A stretch of 64,000 nt of DNA from Macrostomum hystrix (taxonomy: Eukaryota > Platyhelminthes > Macrostomidae). Shown here piece by piece: positions 48,211 through 59,600 of the stretch. Below the pieces are notes generated by a model. That model saw only the letters and a program-made list of their open reading frames with translations, did not search any database and had not been told where the DNA came from. Position 1 is the first letter of the stretch; each line of letters begins with the position of its first letter. Position numbers and translations under genes: made by a program. The DNA is taken from positions 11,119,501-11,183,500 of the forward strand of contig CATNEN010000038.1 in assembly GCA_950097015.1 (NCBI GenBank), given 5' to 3'.

Positions 48211-49087
48211 TTAGCGCATGTAGAACGGTTGGACCAGTCTGTCAACGCTGGAAAAAAAGTCGGTACTGACGCCTCGCTCGAGTTCCGTGTACTTTTAGCG
48301 AATCAAATCCAGCAGGGAGGTGCGAAAGTCCCGGCCTCAGACTTCCGCCCATCAGTGCGAGCTGCAGGGCGCCGGACAAACTCCTGCCAGCCCGCAGCAC
48401 AGCGAAGTCCGACCAGTCGGCTGGGAACACATCCGCCTTGGGTTAAACTATTGGGCTGGCGTCGGAGGCCAAGGGTAGCTGAGTACTGCTCACCTGGCGG
48501 TTAGCGGAAACAGTCGGTCTGGATTGAGCACGTCTGAGTAATAAATTAAAAAGAATTATGACAATAAGATTTGAGGCATTTGAAAATTGCGCATCTGAAG
48601 GCTGCGTACGGCTGTTCAGTCCATGGACTGGGAAGGCGAAGTCAAACGAGAAAGATAATTAATTCTGCCCAATTCGCTGACTCCTGAGTACAGACGAACA
48701 TAGATACCGTACGCAGGCACGCGCTCACACAGGTGTGTATATCTGCCCTGACTTTCTCATAGTCAGGCAGTGTGCACTCTCACTGTGCCTTTCACTTTCA
48801 TTAGCGCCCCAAGCCTTCTCTCTGCGGCTGCGCTCCAGGTAAACGTGGCCTCGCCGCATACTAGTTTCTAACTTACAAATATATTTAAAATAGAAGTTGC
48901 TCACCTGAAAGAAAAACAACTTCGGTTTGCCTCGCCACGCAATTTCCTCTTCAGCCAATCGTGAGCAAGTCCAGATATGCTCAAACAGGTGGACAACCTC
49001 AGTAACAGGCGGATGTAGCAAGTCTTGTAAAATCATGCATCGCTTTTCACCGAAAGATAAATCGTAGGGTTCAACAGTTCTGGACAT
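48211..49087 (-). pseudogene. Broken caspase-like gene C
   Basis: A first exon at 48905-49087 (61 codons, donor TTTCAG/GTGAGC, phase 0) reads LFEHIWTCSRLAEEEIAWRG and then KPKLFFFQ, the strand just before the caspase active site. A possible next exon begins after TTACTCAG at about 48538 but stops within eleven codons. The p10 part survives at 48211-48440: VFPADWSDFAVLRAG in one frame, then after an apparent one-base shift DFRTSLLDLIR, an in-frame TAA, and KYTELERGVSTDFFSSVDRL to a TAA at 48211. No exon for the first half of p20 was found. I read it as a decayed paralogue of the two neighbours, though missed exons or assembly errors are possible. Confidence 0.6.
48588..48690 (-). mobile_element. 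SINE fragment inside the caspase-like pseudogene
   Basis: GCGCATCTGAAGGCTGCGTA and TTCAGTCCATGGACTGGG match the body of the SINEs at 12989 and 60247, and GCTGACTCCTGAG matches the 3' end of the copy at 21868. It lies between the remaining exons of caspase-like gene C, so it is an intronic insertion there. Confidence 0.65.
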
Positions 49088-49099
49088 TCAGATGGCTGA

Positions 49100-50368
49100 G
49101 ATTACAATTTTTTAATTCATGCCACTATAGGTTTTACTTATATGTCAGAGAGACTTAATTCACTGAACAAGCTTTTGTCCAAAATAAGTATGGATAATAT
49201 AGTTCAATTGAAAAAATATATATAAAAGTAAATATTAAGTATTTTGAATTTGTCAATAAGCAACTAATATGATTATCGAATTTTTGTTGATATGTCATTA
49301 TCTATATTAACAAATTGATCAATATTAACAAAAGTTACAAAGCAATGTAAGAATACATATATAGCTATTCATTTTTGTAAATTTTTGTAGTTCTTTTATA
49401 TTAGCCACATACTATTGCTTAAACAGTAAGGTAAAGTTTTAACTATTGAGGCAGAACCTAATTTTATATAGTATAATTTTTATAACTTGAATTCCCGCCA
49501 AATGCATTTCCCCCAATTTTTATCCTTTGTTTATCTGTATCCTGTCACACACCTCAAAATTCGCTATAAAAACAACTGCAAATTAGCTCTAAAACTTCAA
49601 CCGGTGCCCCATGCCCAGTTCAGTGGTGAATAAAAGAGAAAAGTCTCAAAGTGTTTAATTGTTCTTATTTAGAGAGAGAGAGAAAAGCAGATCTGTGATC
49701 ACACATAAGTCAGTAAATATTTGAAAGAATAAAAAAGGAGATAATTATCAAAAGCAGTATAGTTTAATAACTGAAAGAACAGAGGGTAAATCCAAATTGG
49801 TGGAATAGCACTGTGTGCGAAGTTGGGCAAATTCAGTCCATTTGGAAGCCTAGAAAGACTGGGAAAAACCAGAAGGCCAGATAGTCTATGAGAAAGTAAG
49901 GAGAGGAAGAAGTATCTTGCCACTCAGACACTTGTGTGAACGCTACCATATTTGGGAAAGAAAGCAGCCTATCTGGCTAAATTAAGCAATATATACATAT
50001 GAAATAAGAAAAGTACATAGCCAGTCCATGAAGTATAGTTAAGTCATTGACAAAGGAAATTAGGAATTATTCCAATTTAATTTAGGGGGTAATAGGGTAA
50101 ATTTAAGGTGTAATAGAAGTGAGTTGTAATATTAATAAAAGAGCCCTACAACACTATCAAAGTGTTCAGAAGTAAATATGCAATACTATATAATTTATTT
50201 TAAAGCCTCGAATTTACAAACCGACAATTATTTTGAGCACTAAATGATTCAAGGTACTACAAACCACATCGTTGTAAATTGTAACTATAGTTATAATGCC
50301 CAAGGTTCTTTATAAATATTTCATTCAGCTATTTTTCTTTTTAAGTGACAAAATATTGCAAACAATGT
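49100..50368. other. AT-rich unique spacer
   Basis: No supported gene. A short (GA)n tract lies at about 49673-49684. Confidence 0.4.
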
Positions 50369-50437
50369 TTGTCTCAATTGTATTGTGGTAGAGAAGCACT
50401 CTTAACAGATAATAGTAAGACAAAACTCAATATTATT

Positions 50438-50475
50438 TGCGACGCGTTTCGGCTAAAACTAGCCATCTTCAGGCA
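50438..50475 (-). ncRNA. Hammerhead-ribozyme-like motif, left arm
   Basis: On the minus strand: TGC (stem I), CTGAAGA (the CUGANGA core), stem II GGCTA/TAGCC closed by GTTT, GAAA, the self-complementary CGCG, then GTC (cleavage triplet) and GCA, which pairs with the first TGC. AATAGT and ACTATT further out can extend stem I. A palindromic stem III implies activity as a dimer. Confidence 0.5.
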
Positions 50476-50882
50476 CTATTGAACAGAATTTATTTCAACC
50501 TATTAAATACTGTGTAGACGACAAAGTCTACAAAATCAAAAATATTTTTTGTGGAATGACAGGACAGAGAAAAAGAGAGAGAGAGAGTTACACAATTAAG
50601 TTAATTATGCACATTAAGTTACACAAACCCACTCTCATTGTCCAACTATCTGGAGGAGGTGCGAGTGAACAGCTGTTGGTGTTCTAAGCTAGAGTACATT
50701 TGGGGTGCATACACCTCATTCTCTCTCTCTCTCTCTCTTTTTCTCTGTCCTGTCATTCCACAAAAAATATTATGAACATTGCTATACTGTACATTGATCC
50801 TTTAGTCCTTTTATATCTTTTCAATACCTGATTTTGTCGTCTACACAGTATTTAATAGGTTGAAATAAATTCTGTTCGATAG

Positions 50883-50920
50883 TGCCTGAAGATGGCTAGT
50901 TTTAGCCGAAATGCGTCGCA
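50883..50920 (+). ncRNA. Hammerhead-ribozyme-like motif, right arm
   Basis: Same layout as the left-arm motif, with CTGAAGA at 50886-50892 and GAAA at 50908-50911. Here stem III reads TGCG instead of CGCG, so the palindrome is damaged and this copy is less likely to be active. Confidence 0.45.
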
Positions 50921-50958
50921 AATAATATTGAGTTTTGTCTTACTATTGTCTCAATTGT

Positions 50959-52026
50959 GTCTACTAAGCATGAAACCAGCTAAATGTATGCATATATTTA
51001 TCACTAAACAAAGTGTTAGCTATAGAAATTTTAGAGTTCATAATAATTCACGAATCCAAGATAGTTCAGAAATTATTGTTTCTACTAATTTAACTTACAA
51101 GATATTGCTTTTTGATCCTTTAAGTGCATTTATCTCAAACTAAGGAGATATCGTACTGTAAGTATTTATTCACGTAAATAAAAACCATGTTTTTTTACAA
51201 GAAAATCTAGAAATAATCTTTAAAACACCACAAAATACGGCTAGAATATATATTTCTATATAATATATGCGCCACCTCATTTGATTTATTTGAATTTTGC
51301 TAGACTTCATCGAAGTTGTAGTTCCGCCTTTGAGCTTAAATAAACAAAATATTATTTTTGCTTGTCACTTAAGTAATATTTACCCATTTACCATGTTTAA
51401 GTAATAACCACTTTAAAATAAAATATGTATTAAATTGTTTTTTTAATCTGTCATCTAGCTTGCTTGCATGTTAACGGGTTATTTGGTTCAAGACTTTATT
51501 AAATTTAGATCTAAAGTAAGTACGTTCATCGCTTTTGGGCTTCTTATCTTGTTTAATTTCATTTCTTTCTTATGTCCCTATCTGCCATTCACCATAATAT
51601 GTAAAATCTACATAACATGTCTGCAGTAAATTAATTTTTAAAAATTGACGACAAGTTGAATACTCAAAATGACGTATTTAAAATTCGGATGTTTAACGAT
51701 AATTGAAAAGCGGATACACAAAGAGGTGATGGCGTAATATCGCTGTGTATTAATTGAAAAAAATACAAAATTCTGCTGGCAGACACATAACAAAGCGCAT
51801 ATGAAAATAAAAACGAAGCACTTTACTTCAATTCAATTGATTTTCGCTACCTGTTATTTTAAGGCGAGCGTAACAAAATTTTATGTTAAAATAGAGAATA
51901 AAATATAGAAAAAAAAGGTTAATATAAATTGCAAGAGGAATACCATTGCGAAGAGAAAAGGGGAGAAAAACTGGATTAGAAATACACTCATAGTGTTACG
52001 ATCAATCCTTTGTAAATCATTATTTT
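50959..52026. other. AT-rich unique spacer
   Basis: No supported gene; the rightmost part should be 3' untranslated sequence of the coiled-coil gene. Confidence 0.4.
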
Positions 52027-53853
52027 TTAGATAAGCTGAAACTGCTTTAGACTGTTGCGCAGGTGAACCAGTTCCCGATCGATATTGTCCAACTTCTTCT
52101 CGAGCATCTCCTGAAGGAAAAGTGTAGAATAAACAATACATCAGAATCCTGTGGTTAAACTTATTGTAAAGAAATAAAAAGAACAATATAAGCACCGGAA
52201 AGATTCTTAGGTTACGAGTTGATAAGTTTAGGTTGTTAGTTTCAGCATGATAGCTAATTAACAGTTACTTTTGGATACTTTTGGACTAAATTAACAAATT
52301 TCAATATATTTCTGAAAAAAGTATGTGAGTTTTGGATACGCTTTATAGATAAAAGATTATAGATTAATTTTATATTTGCAACGCGATACTCATGACGTGA
52401 ATTAAGAATTTTCGCTAGCAAGGTCACATTTATACAAGCGTAAAACCAACATGAGGCTTCCTGCTGGTTCGATAGGTCGCAGCATCGACGTAGACAGGCT
52501 TCGGACTGTAAGACTGAGCAATCTTAAAAAATCAGAGTTGAAAACATAACCAAACTACTTTACTGAAAGTAGAAATATTAGAAAATTTCAAAATAAATTA
52601 GAAAAAAAGAACTCGTACTACGCTACTGCAAGTAGAAATACAAAAAACTATGAGATACCTGATCGGGAACACTGTGCCAGGTGTGATGCACGGAGCCGGC
52701 TCGGGGAACATGACTCAGAGCCGCTTCAATCTCGCGTCTCTCCACCTGCAGACAATCGTAGCGTCGCTCCAGTTCGCTAGGATCGCCAGACAGTTCCAAC
52801 GCGTCGGCCGTGTCAATGAGCTGGTGGCGTTCCAGATTAACTAGGGAGCGTCGAACGCTCTCAACAGCTGCCACTGGAGCTCCCGTTACGCCCGCGTCGT
52901 CGGAGTTGTCAACAATGGCTCCACCATAGTCGCCTATGCCGACAGAAGCTCGCCTATCTGTGCGGCGATTGCGCAGAAACTGCAGCTCAGATTCGGCGGC
53001 TGCTAGTCGGCTCAGAAGGGCGTCGCAAAGGCGCCTACTGCGGGCCTGACGATCCTCGGCTGAGGCCAGCTCCCGCTCCTTGGCTGCCAGGGCGGCGCGA
53101 AGGCGATTCACTTCTTCAGCGAGTGCCAGGTCAGTTGGATAGGCTACGCCTCCAAAAGAATGAACGGAGTCGACCAACTGAAAGAAATTATTTAAGACTT
53201 ACTTGAATTACTTAAGTTCTTAAAGAAATTGAAGAAATTAATGAAATTATCAGTATAAGTAATAACAGTACAATATTATAAATTTTTCAGGTAAAATTAA
53301 AAAAAACTTACTCGGTCACCCAGATTAGCGTCGGCGATCGCTGTAATCGAGCTTCTATGATTGGCCAACTGCTCGTCCAATAGGCGACGCTCTGAGGCTA
53401 AATTGCGCTTAACTATCTCCTGTAAAAATATCGTGAAGTTATACTCGTAGTATCCCAACACACTAATCAGTCTAATATCAAGTAAAAATAAATGAAAATG
53501 CGAACCTCCAATTCGTGCAGCTCATCATTATGCTGCTGAGTTTTCTGTTGCACATAGGCTTGGTGACGACTGTCCAACTGGTTAAATACCCTATTCCATT
53601 GCTCCTAGAAGCAGTTTTTTCATGTTTAAACGATCAGTTTATGCCTACTCAATAGTTAGTAAGTAAAAATAAAATAGACATATACCTCACTGTAATCCTT
53701 TGTAGCAGTTTTCATGCATATGATTGCAGTCGGATTATCTTGCACAATGGCTTCATGCAGGCGATGCAAAATTACATTGTCAGCGCTGGTGTCTGTACCA
53801 AAATCGCTCTTTGGACTTCTATGGGACCGGGCACCATATGAAGTCATTGTCAT
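52027..53853 (-). CDS. Coiled-coil protein, five or six exons, family unrecognised
   Basis: Exons are 53686-53853, 53506-53604, 53312-53419, 52659-53177 and 52027-52110; every junction is GT-AG and phase 0. The joined protein is about 325 residues. After an N-terminal segment of about 55 residues come helical, charged stretches: EQWNRVFNQLDSRHQAYVQQ, EIVKRNLASERRLLDEQLAN, ALAEEVNRLRAALAAKEREL and VRRSLVNLERHQLIDTADAL, ending with KKLDNIDRELVHLRNSLKQF. An extra exon near 52500 (SEACLRRCC, after TCTTACAG) is possible, but I found no canonical donor for it. A TTTCCAG acceptor lies 4 bases before the ATG. The heptad-like pattern suggests an oligomerising or cytoskeletal protein; I cannot name the family. 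Confidence 0.8.
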
Positions 53854-54189
53854 AATACTGGAAATGTGTGCAGATTAGCTTATTAAATGTTTTCATTGTT
53901 CTTTCTTAAATAGTATCATTATTTAGATAGCGAAAGTGTATTATTTTAATATAGTAAATATAAGTTTGCATAGACAGTATACTAACTAATTTATGTAATT
54001 TTTTATTTTAAACAAAGACAAAAAAACAAAATTTCTGCTGACCATTTAAAAAAATAAGAACTGTAAATTTAGTCCAATAAGATATGCTATAGCTACCTCA
54101 TTACTAGCAATTGTTGTTTTTGTTACACAATTTATTGGTGTTGCTCAACAAGGTACTCTGGCTGCCAATTTATGCAATCAGTATTTTAG

Positions 54190-54423
54190 CCTGGAGGACA
54201 GTTTGACTGAGGTTCTGCTCTACATGAGACTCATTTGCCTGCTGAGCCCCTGAAGCTGGTGCATTGTGTCAAAGTAAAAGCCAAAAGGAGCTCAATTAAA
54301 TCAGCAGCTCAAATAGCCTGTGAAGAATTGATACAGTATCCATCTGCTTTTGTCTTGGACTTTGAGGTGGCCATGTGGGGAGCACTGAGAGCAGATGAGC
54401 AGGCACTCAATGCCTCATTTTAA
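54190..54423 (+). pseudogene. MULE/FLYWCH-type transposase relic
   Basis: HETHLPAEPLKLVHCVKVKA resembles the end of the FLYWCH zinc finger and linker found next to MULE transposase domains (typically H-x-H followed by a Lys/Val-rich helix). Further on, PSAFVLDFEVAMWGALR resembles the MULE 'DFE' strand and helix that carry a catalytic Asp. The frame ends in TAA before the downstream catalytic region, and no upstream part is intact. I read it as a short decayed fragment of a DNA transposon. Confidence 0.5.
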
Positions 54424-56682
54424 AGCGACCCCATGTGTACAGCCACATTGGACAAGCTACATGCCTCCCACTAGACTTTGTGCTTCATACTGAGGTGGCA
54501 CTGTTAAGAAATACTTATATACATATGTATTATGTAGTCATTCTTACATTTCATGTTACTATATTTTTCTTTCTGCTGTTTTGTGTTTTGTTGTTGAACT
54601 GATGCAAAATCTAAACAATAAAACTAGGGAAAGAGTATAAATGTGAAAAATCTAAGCATACATGCACATGTTACCAGGATAGTTTTTGCTGAAGTCAAAT
54701 GTCAAAGTCAACCAAAATGGCAATCAGAAAGTGAATTTTGACCCAATTTATAACAGCCATGTGAAAGGGGAAATGTACATATAATATGGTTTGTACTTGC
54801 ACTGTTGAATATCTATATAGCTATTTAAGAATGAATAGCCAATTTCAGGCGCAATGGAACAGAGGGGGAACTGGCTTTTGCTTTCACAGGGTGTAACATT
54901 TTAAGGCCGAGTCCAGCAATGGAAATTATATAGAATTTCTACACTTGCATTTAAATGAAATACATGCATTGAAAAGTTGAAAGTCGGGACAATTGGCTAT
55001 CACATGATGTGTAGAATAATATAATCTCCATTATTGCAAATGCTGTTATGAAGCTAGCGACCAACAGTATTTAAAGTGCAAGTTTTTTCTCTTCTTGCTG
55101 ATTCCAACCAGGATATTGGTGGCTCTGAACAGCTAAGCATTGCTTCAGTGTTCATTACACGTTTGGTTCCACTGCCTGCCTGCCTGATTCAAAAGGTCTA
55201 CAATGGCCAATTGTTAATTTAAAATGCTACACTCTGACTCCATGGGTTACAGTACTAAAATTAAGTAATTTGCTTTAATTAATTGATTAGCATGATTAAC
55301 TATGATGCTACTTATTACATACATGTATAAATAGGTGTAGTCATTATATATTTTATTTAAATAAATTAACGATATAAATGATCGTTATGGGCAAGACAGC
55401 AAAATATTGAACTGATTCAATGACTCATTTGCTTAACTTAAATTTGAATAAGTAACATTTGATAAATACTTTGAAAACTTTGAGCTAGCACTCTTGTGAC
55501 TTGGGTAAAAAAACTTGGTTCCGTCTTTCGTGCTAATTAGAAGCAAGTGAGCCCGTAAATGCACGGGAACTTAAGTCACGTACTTACTTACTTAACTTAA
55601 CTTCACTTAACTTAAGAACTTAATCACGTTGCCGTGTAAATAAGGCGTGCGCCGCTAATCAAGGCCGGTTGACAAGAAAGGGCCAACAAATGAAGTTAAA
55701 AATGTTCGTAAACTTTTGTTTCGTAGATAGAGTAAACTAACAAATTCGTTTTAGCTTATGATGTTTTACTTCAATTAAAGTAAGAAATAATATTTTCAGA
55801 TCTTTTTCGCCGTTTCTGTTATCATTAACATGACTTTTCAGACAAATAACATTCACAATAAAAAGAGTCAGCAGCTTTTCGACTCAAATGCATTCTTTCA
55901 TTTTGAAGCTAACACGATGAGTTTGACGTCTCAACGAAGCAATTATGTGTATATGAAAATTACGTTATTTTTTGCATTATATATATATATATATTATACT
56001 ATATTTTGTACTAATTGATATCCCATGTCCAGTAGTATATTTTAGTGCTTTGTTCTTTATTTTTTTTCTTTTATGACCATCAGCTACATGAGGTTTATAA
56101 AATAAGTACCCTTTGCACTGTTTGGATAGCTTTCACCATAATTAACTCGTAAAGCATCTGAATACTATAATGACGTGCAGAATGACAACATATTTACGCT
56201 CGCCAAGAAAGCAAAATCTCAACTTCCACTCTGTATAGCGCGCTAGATAATATCATATTTCAGATTTATCAGTATTGCTTATAAAATTAGACACTACTCT
56301 AACTGACGTTAAAACTATAGCCCAAGAATTTATTTATCCAACTTCATCTGTTCTAAGTATAAAAAAATTTTTCTTATAACTTTTAATGAACATCTGGTAA
56401 TTTTAATGCTAGACCTTTTATTTGCTTAATAGACTCATATTTAGATATACAAAAATAAGTTCTATATTGGAGGCAAAGTAACGTAAGGTCTACAGAAGCA
56501 CTCTATTTTTGAAGTATGTCTGTTCTGCTTCTATGGCAGTGTATTCGTAATATATTCGTAATATTTTTTCAGCACCGCGGTTCAATTTGCATTAAAATCA
56601 AGGTCCTCTAGAGACCGAAGGCTGCCCAGCTTTAGTTGCTATTTGCTACAAAAAAGTTATCCAAAGCAGTTGGACTCACTAA
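54424..56682. other. AT-rich intergenic spacer of 2.3 kb
   Basis: No supported gene or RNA. Short CTTA repeats (ACTTACTTACTTAACTTAAC) lie at about 55580-55622 and (AT)n at 55977-55997. Its right end should contain the 5' flank of the zinc-finger/WD40 gene. Confidence 0.45.
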
Positions 56683-59600
56683 ATGTCAGCTTCCGACAGT
56701 GACTCGTCATCCATGCTGCTAGGCGGCAGCGCAGCGACATCGCTGATCCGTAGCCAGCAGTCGCAGCCGCAGCAGTGCTACGTCTGTCACATGCGCTTCA
56801 CCTACACCGGCTTTCTCGCGCACCTACAGAGCGACACTCACAGGGAGAATCTTAACAGGGAGCAGAGACAGAAGTACACAGACAGGACAGACACAGTCAG
56901 CGCCAGCGGAGGAGGCAGCTTTAAGCGACCGGATCCTAGCGAGCTGCGGCTGAGCCCGCGACTCCTGGCTGACTCGGATGACAGTCGATTTGGTCGGGGC
57001 GGCCGAGGTGGTGACGGCGGTGGCAACGGCGGCAGTGGTGGCGGTCGTGGAAACGGTATTCAGGCTTTTTGTGAATTTTTAGTTTTTAATACTTCAAAAT
57101 AAGAACAGTGTAAAATAGAGAAATATTAATAGTGATAACAACAGTAGTATTCGCAGAAGGGCTGTGGTTGATCCTGAGCCTGGGGTTGGCAATCATGGGC
57201 GTAAGTACCAGGGAACTTTAACCGCTCTTAATGAGGTACAAATGGCTAAATATACATTCAAATGTTAAATTATCACAATGAAATAACACCAGGCACCATT
57301 GGCGGTAGAAGCGGCGATCGCGTCAAGCGCCTTTTGCATCGCGACGCTGACAGACATCGTCGCACGGAGGCGCTCCTGGCCGAGACGGCCAGTAAAATTC
57401 GTCAGTTTCGACAGGAGCGTCTTGCGGCAGCCTCAGAAACATGCGGGACGCCAGCTGACAGTCGACAACAGCAACAGGATCGTCGACGACGTCCCGAACC
57501 AGTTGGCGACGCTGCCGGAGTCGACGATACGGACGTAACAGCGGTGGCATCCACTGAAAGCGGCGGCAGCACCTGTCGCACTGTCGGCTCCTCTGCTTCG
57601 GCCACGTCTTCTCTGCTGACACCGTCGACGATGGCAGTTGCTGCCGGTGGAGCTGCTAAAGCCGCCGCAGCTGCAGCGGTGTCGTCTACAAAGTCGTCAA
57701 CAGCGGCAACGACCACAACTGTCACGCCGCTGGAAACCGTGCGCAGCAATGACGAATTCGAGGTTTGAAGAATCGACCATGAAAATCGAACCATTGACGA
57801 AGCTCCGACCCCAATTCATAGCTTTCCTTTCTCAATTTCGATCAGGCACAGCAAAGCCGTCGCCGCGGCCTCACCAAGCTGCTGCGCGACGCCGCCGTTC
57901 TCACTGAGGACCCTCCGTCGACACCGTCGGTGCCTTCTTCGCGAAGGTCGGACTCAGCGACGCAGTTTCCGACTCCAAGGAGCGAGTTGCCAATTAACCA
58001 GTTGCCTGTGACGCCGCCGTCACAACCGGCAACTCTGCTAGAGCTGCGGGCCAATTTCGATGACGATGCTGCGTCGCCAATAGCTTCGATTGTTTCTTCC
58101 TCAAGGCGCAGTCGCGAGGTGGAGCGAATGCAGGCGGCTCTGGAGCTGTCTCTGCAGGAAGACGAGCTGGAGGCTGGCATTGAAGAAGTTGATGGTCGCA
58201 TCGCTAGCCTAATGGAACAGATTGATCAGCTGAGGGCGGGCATCGAGGCCGAGGAAGCTGTCAAACAGCAGGTGAGATTTCAAATCTTTTCAACCTATAG
58301 TCTTGCAGAGTACAAATACTCGTAGATTCGCGTCAAGTAGACAAGGAAAATTTCCCCATTCAAACCTCGCGTCGAAATCTTTCAGTTACTCGAAAGGAAA
58401 GGCTCTCTAACGCAAAGACGTGTCGCCATTCTTAAAGGTTGGGCCTTTTTTCTAGTAAAAAAACTGTTAATTTCGTGTTAACCCAATCGATTCAACACAT
58501 CACACATCGCAGAGTCCTTCCAAATCCCTGAGGAGGCAGTTTTTGCTGCTGCTGCTGCTTTTGCAAGCCTCTCACCGCGTCCGAGCCAGCACTCGCCCTA
58601 CCGGCTTCCAAGTGCTCAAACACCGCGGCATCAGCTCATGCAGCTCCATCCAAGCCAGGCTCAGCAGCTGGACAGCGTCACTCCTACAGAACTGGATGAG
58701 ATCGAGACGATGGAAACGCCGCGTCAACCATCATCAAGACTACTCGATGGCGTAGAAGTTGTCGAAGCTTACGACGAATATGACAACGAAACTCCGGTAG
58801 CTGTTGAACTCGACGATGAAACTGACGATAACTCTACAGACACAATCCGTCACCAATTGGTGCAGAAAGTGCTGGAGACTGACAAGCTGGTCAAGAAGCA
58901 GCAGCAGCAGCAGCAGCAAGCTGTTGATTCTCCTCGCGATGCCGAGCTGATCAACTCCACTCTGAGCCGCCTGCTGCAGCCACTACCCGATCTGCCACCG
59001 ATGCAGCCACCAAACTCTGCGCGAAGGCATCTGCAGCAGCAGCAAAAACAACAAAACGGTGGCTTTAGTGGACGAGCGACTGCAGTCCCGGAGCCTCCGC
59101 TGGATGGGCCGCCGCCGGAAGTGCTCAGCGATGTTCTATCATCGCGATCGCGTCAGAATGACCAGCCTAAGCAGAGACCCGCTTCAGCTGCAGGATCAGT
59201 GTTTCCTAAAAATTGCGTCGAGCTGCAGCAGCAGCAGCGTTTATCGACGAACGCGTCATCCGCCTCCTCCGATGCTGGCAGCGCCAGGAGGGCCCCAGCC
59301 AGCGGCGGAGGCGGCAGTTTTCGTCGGGCCGCCTCGGAGACGCAGCTTCGTCGCAGCCGACCACGCCGCCAGGATCCGGAATTCGCGGCCGCCCTGCGGG
59401 ATTACCTTCACGCCAGCTCCAGCTCCGACGTCGATCTGGACGAAACTGTTCAAGGCAAGGCTGAGCGCGCACCGCCGTTGAAGCAGCTGGCGGCTGTGGA
59501 AGCGACTTCGGGTAGGCGACAGGCCAATGCGCTGTCAATCACTGGCAGGTAAGCGCTGCTGCATGAATTGAAAACTTCTATTGGTTAAACGAGTAGTTAG

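Larger units (their letters stand above)
50369..50958. mobile_element. Foldback element with hammerhead-like cores, flanked by 13-bp direct repeats
   Basis: Two long inverted arms, about 50412-50588 and 50721-50946, are nearly identical as reverse complements. Both contain the AATAGTAAGACAAAACTCAA end, a GTGTAGACGACAAA segment, TTTGTGGAATGACAGGACAG and an inner (GA)n/(CT)n tract. The right arm has about 50 bp that the left lacks. The spacer of about 130 bp has no coding capacity. TTGTCTCAATTGT occurs at 50369-50381 and 50946-50958, immediately outside the element, and looks like a target-site duplication. Each arm holds a hammerhead-like motif. Penelope-like retroelements are known to carry hammerhead motifs and inverted terminal repeats, so a non-autonomous relative is the best guess. 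Confidence 0.7.

Noticed and set aside
50892-51143. 83-codon plus frame starting inside the foldback element
   Set aside because: It begins in the ribozyme-like motif and runs into AT-rich flank, with no family signature.
57138-57199. Possible extra exon in the zinc-finger/WD40 gene, between TTCGCAG and GTAAGT
   Set aside because: Including it breaks the reading frame. Joining 57055 directly to 57293 is in phase and gives GNGTIGGRSG.
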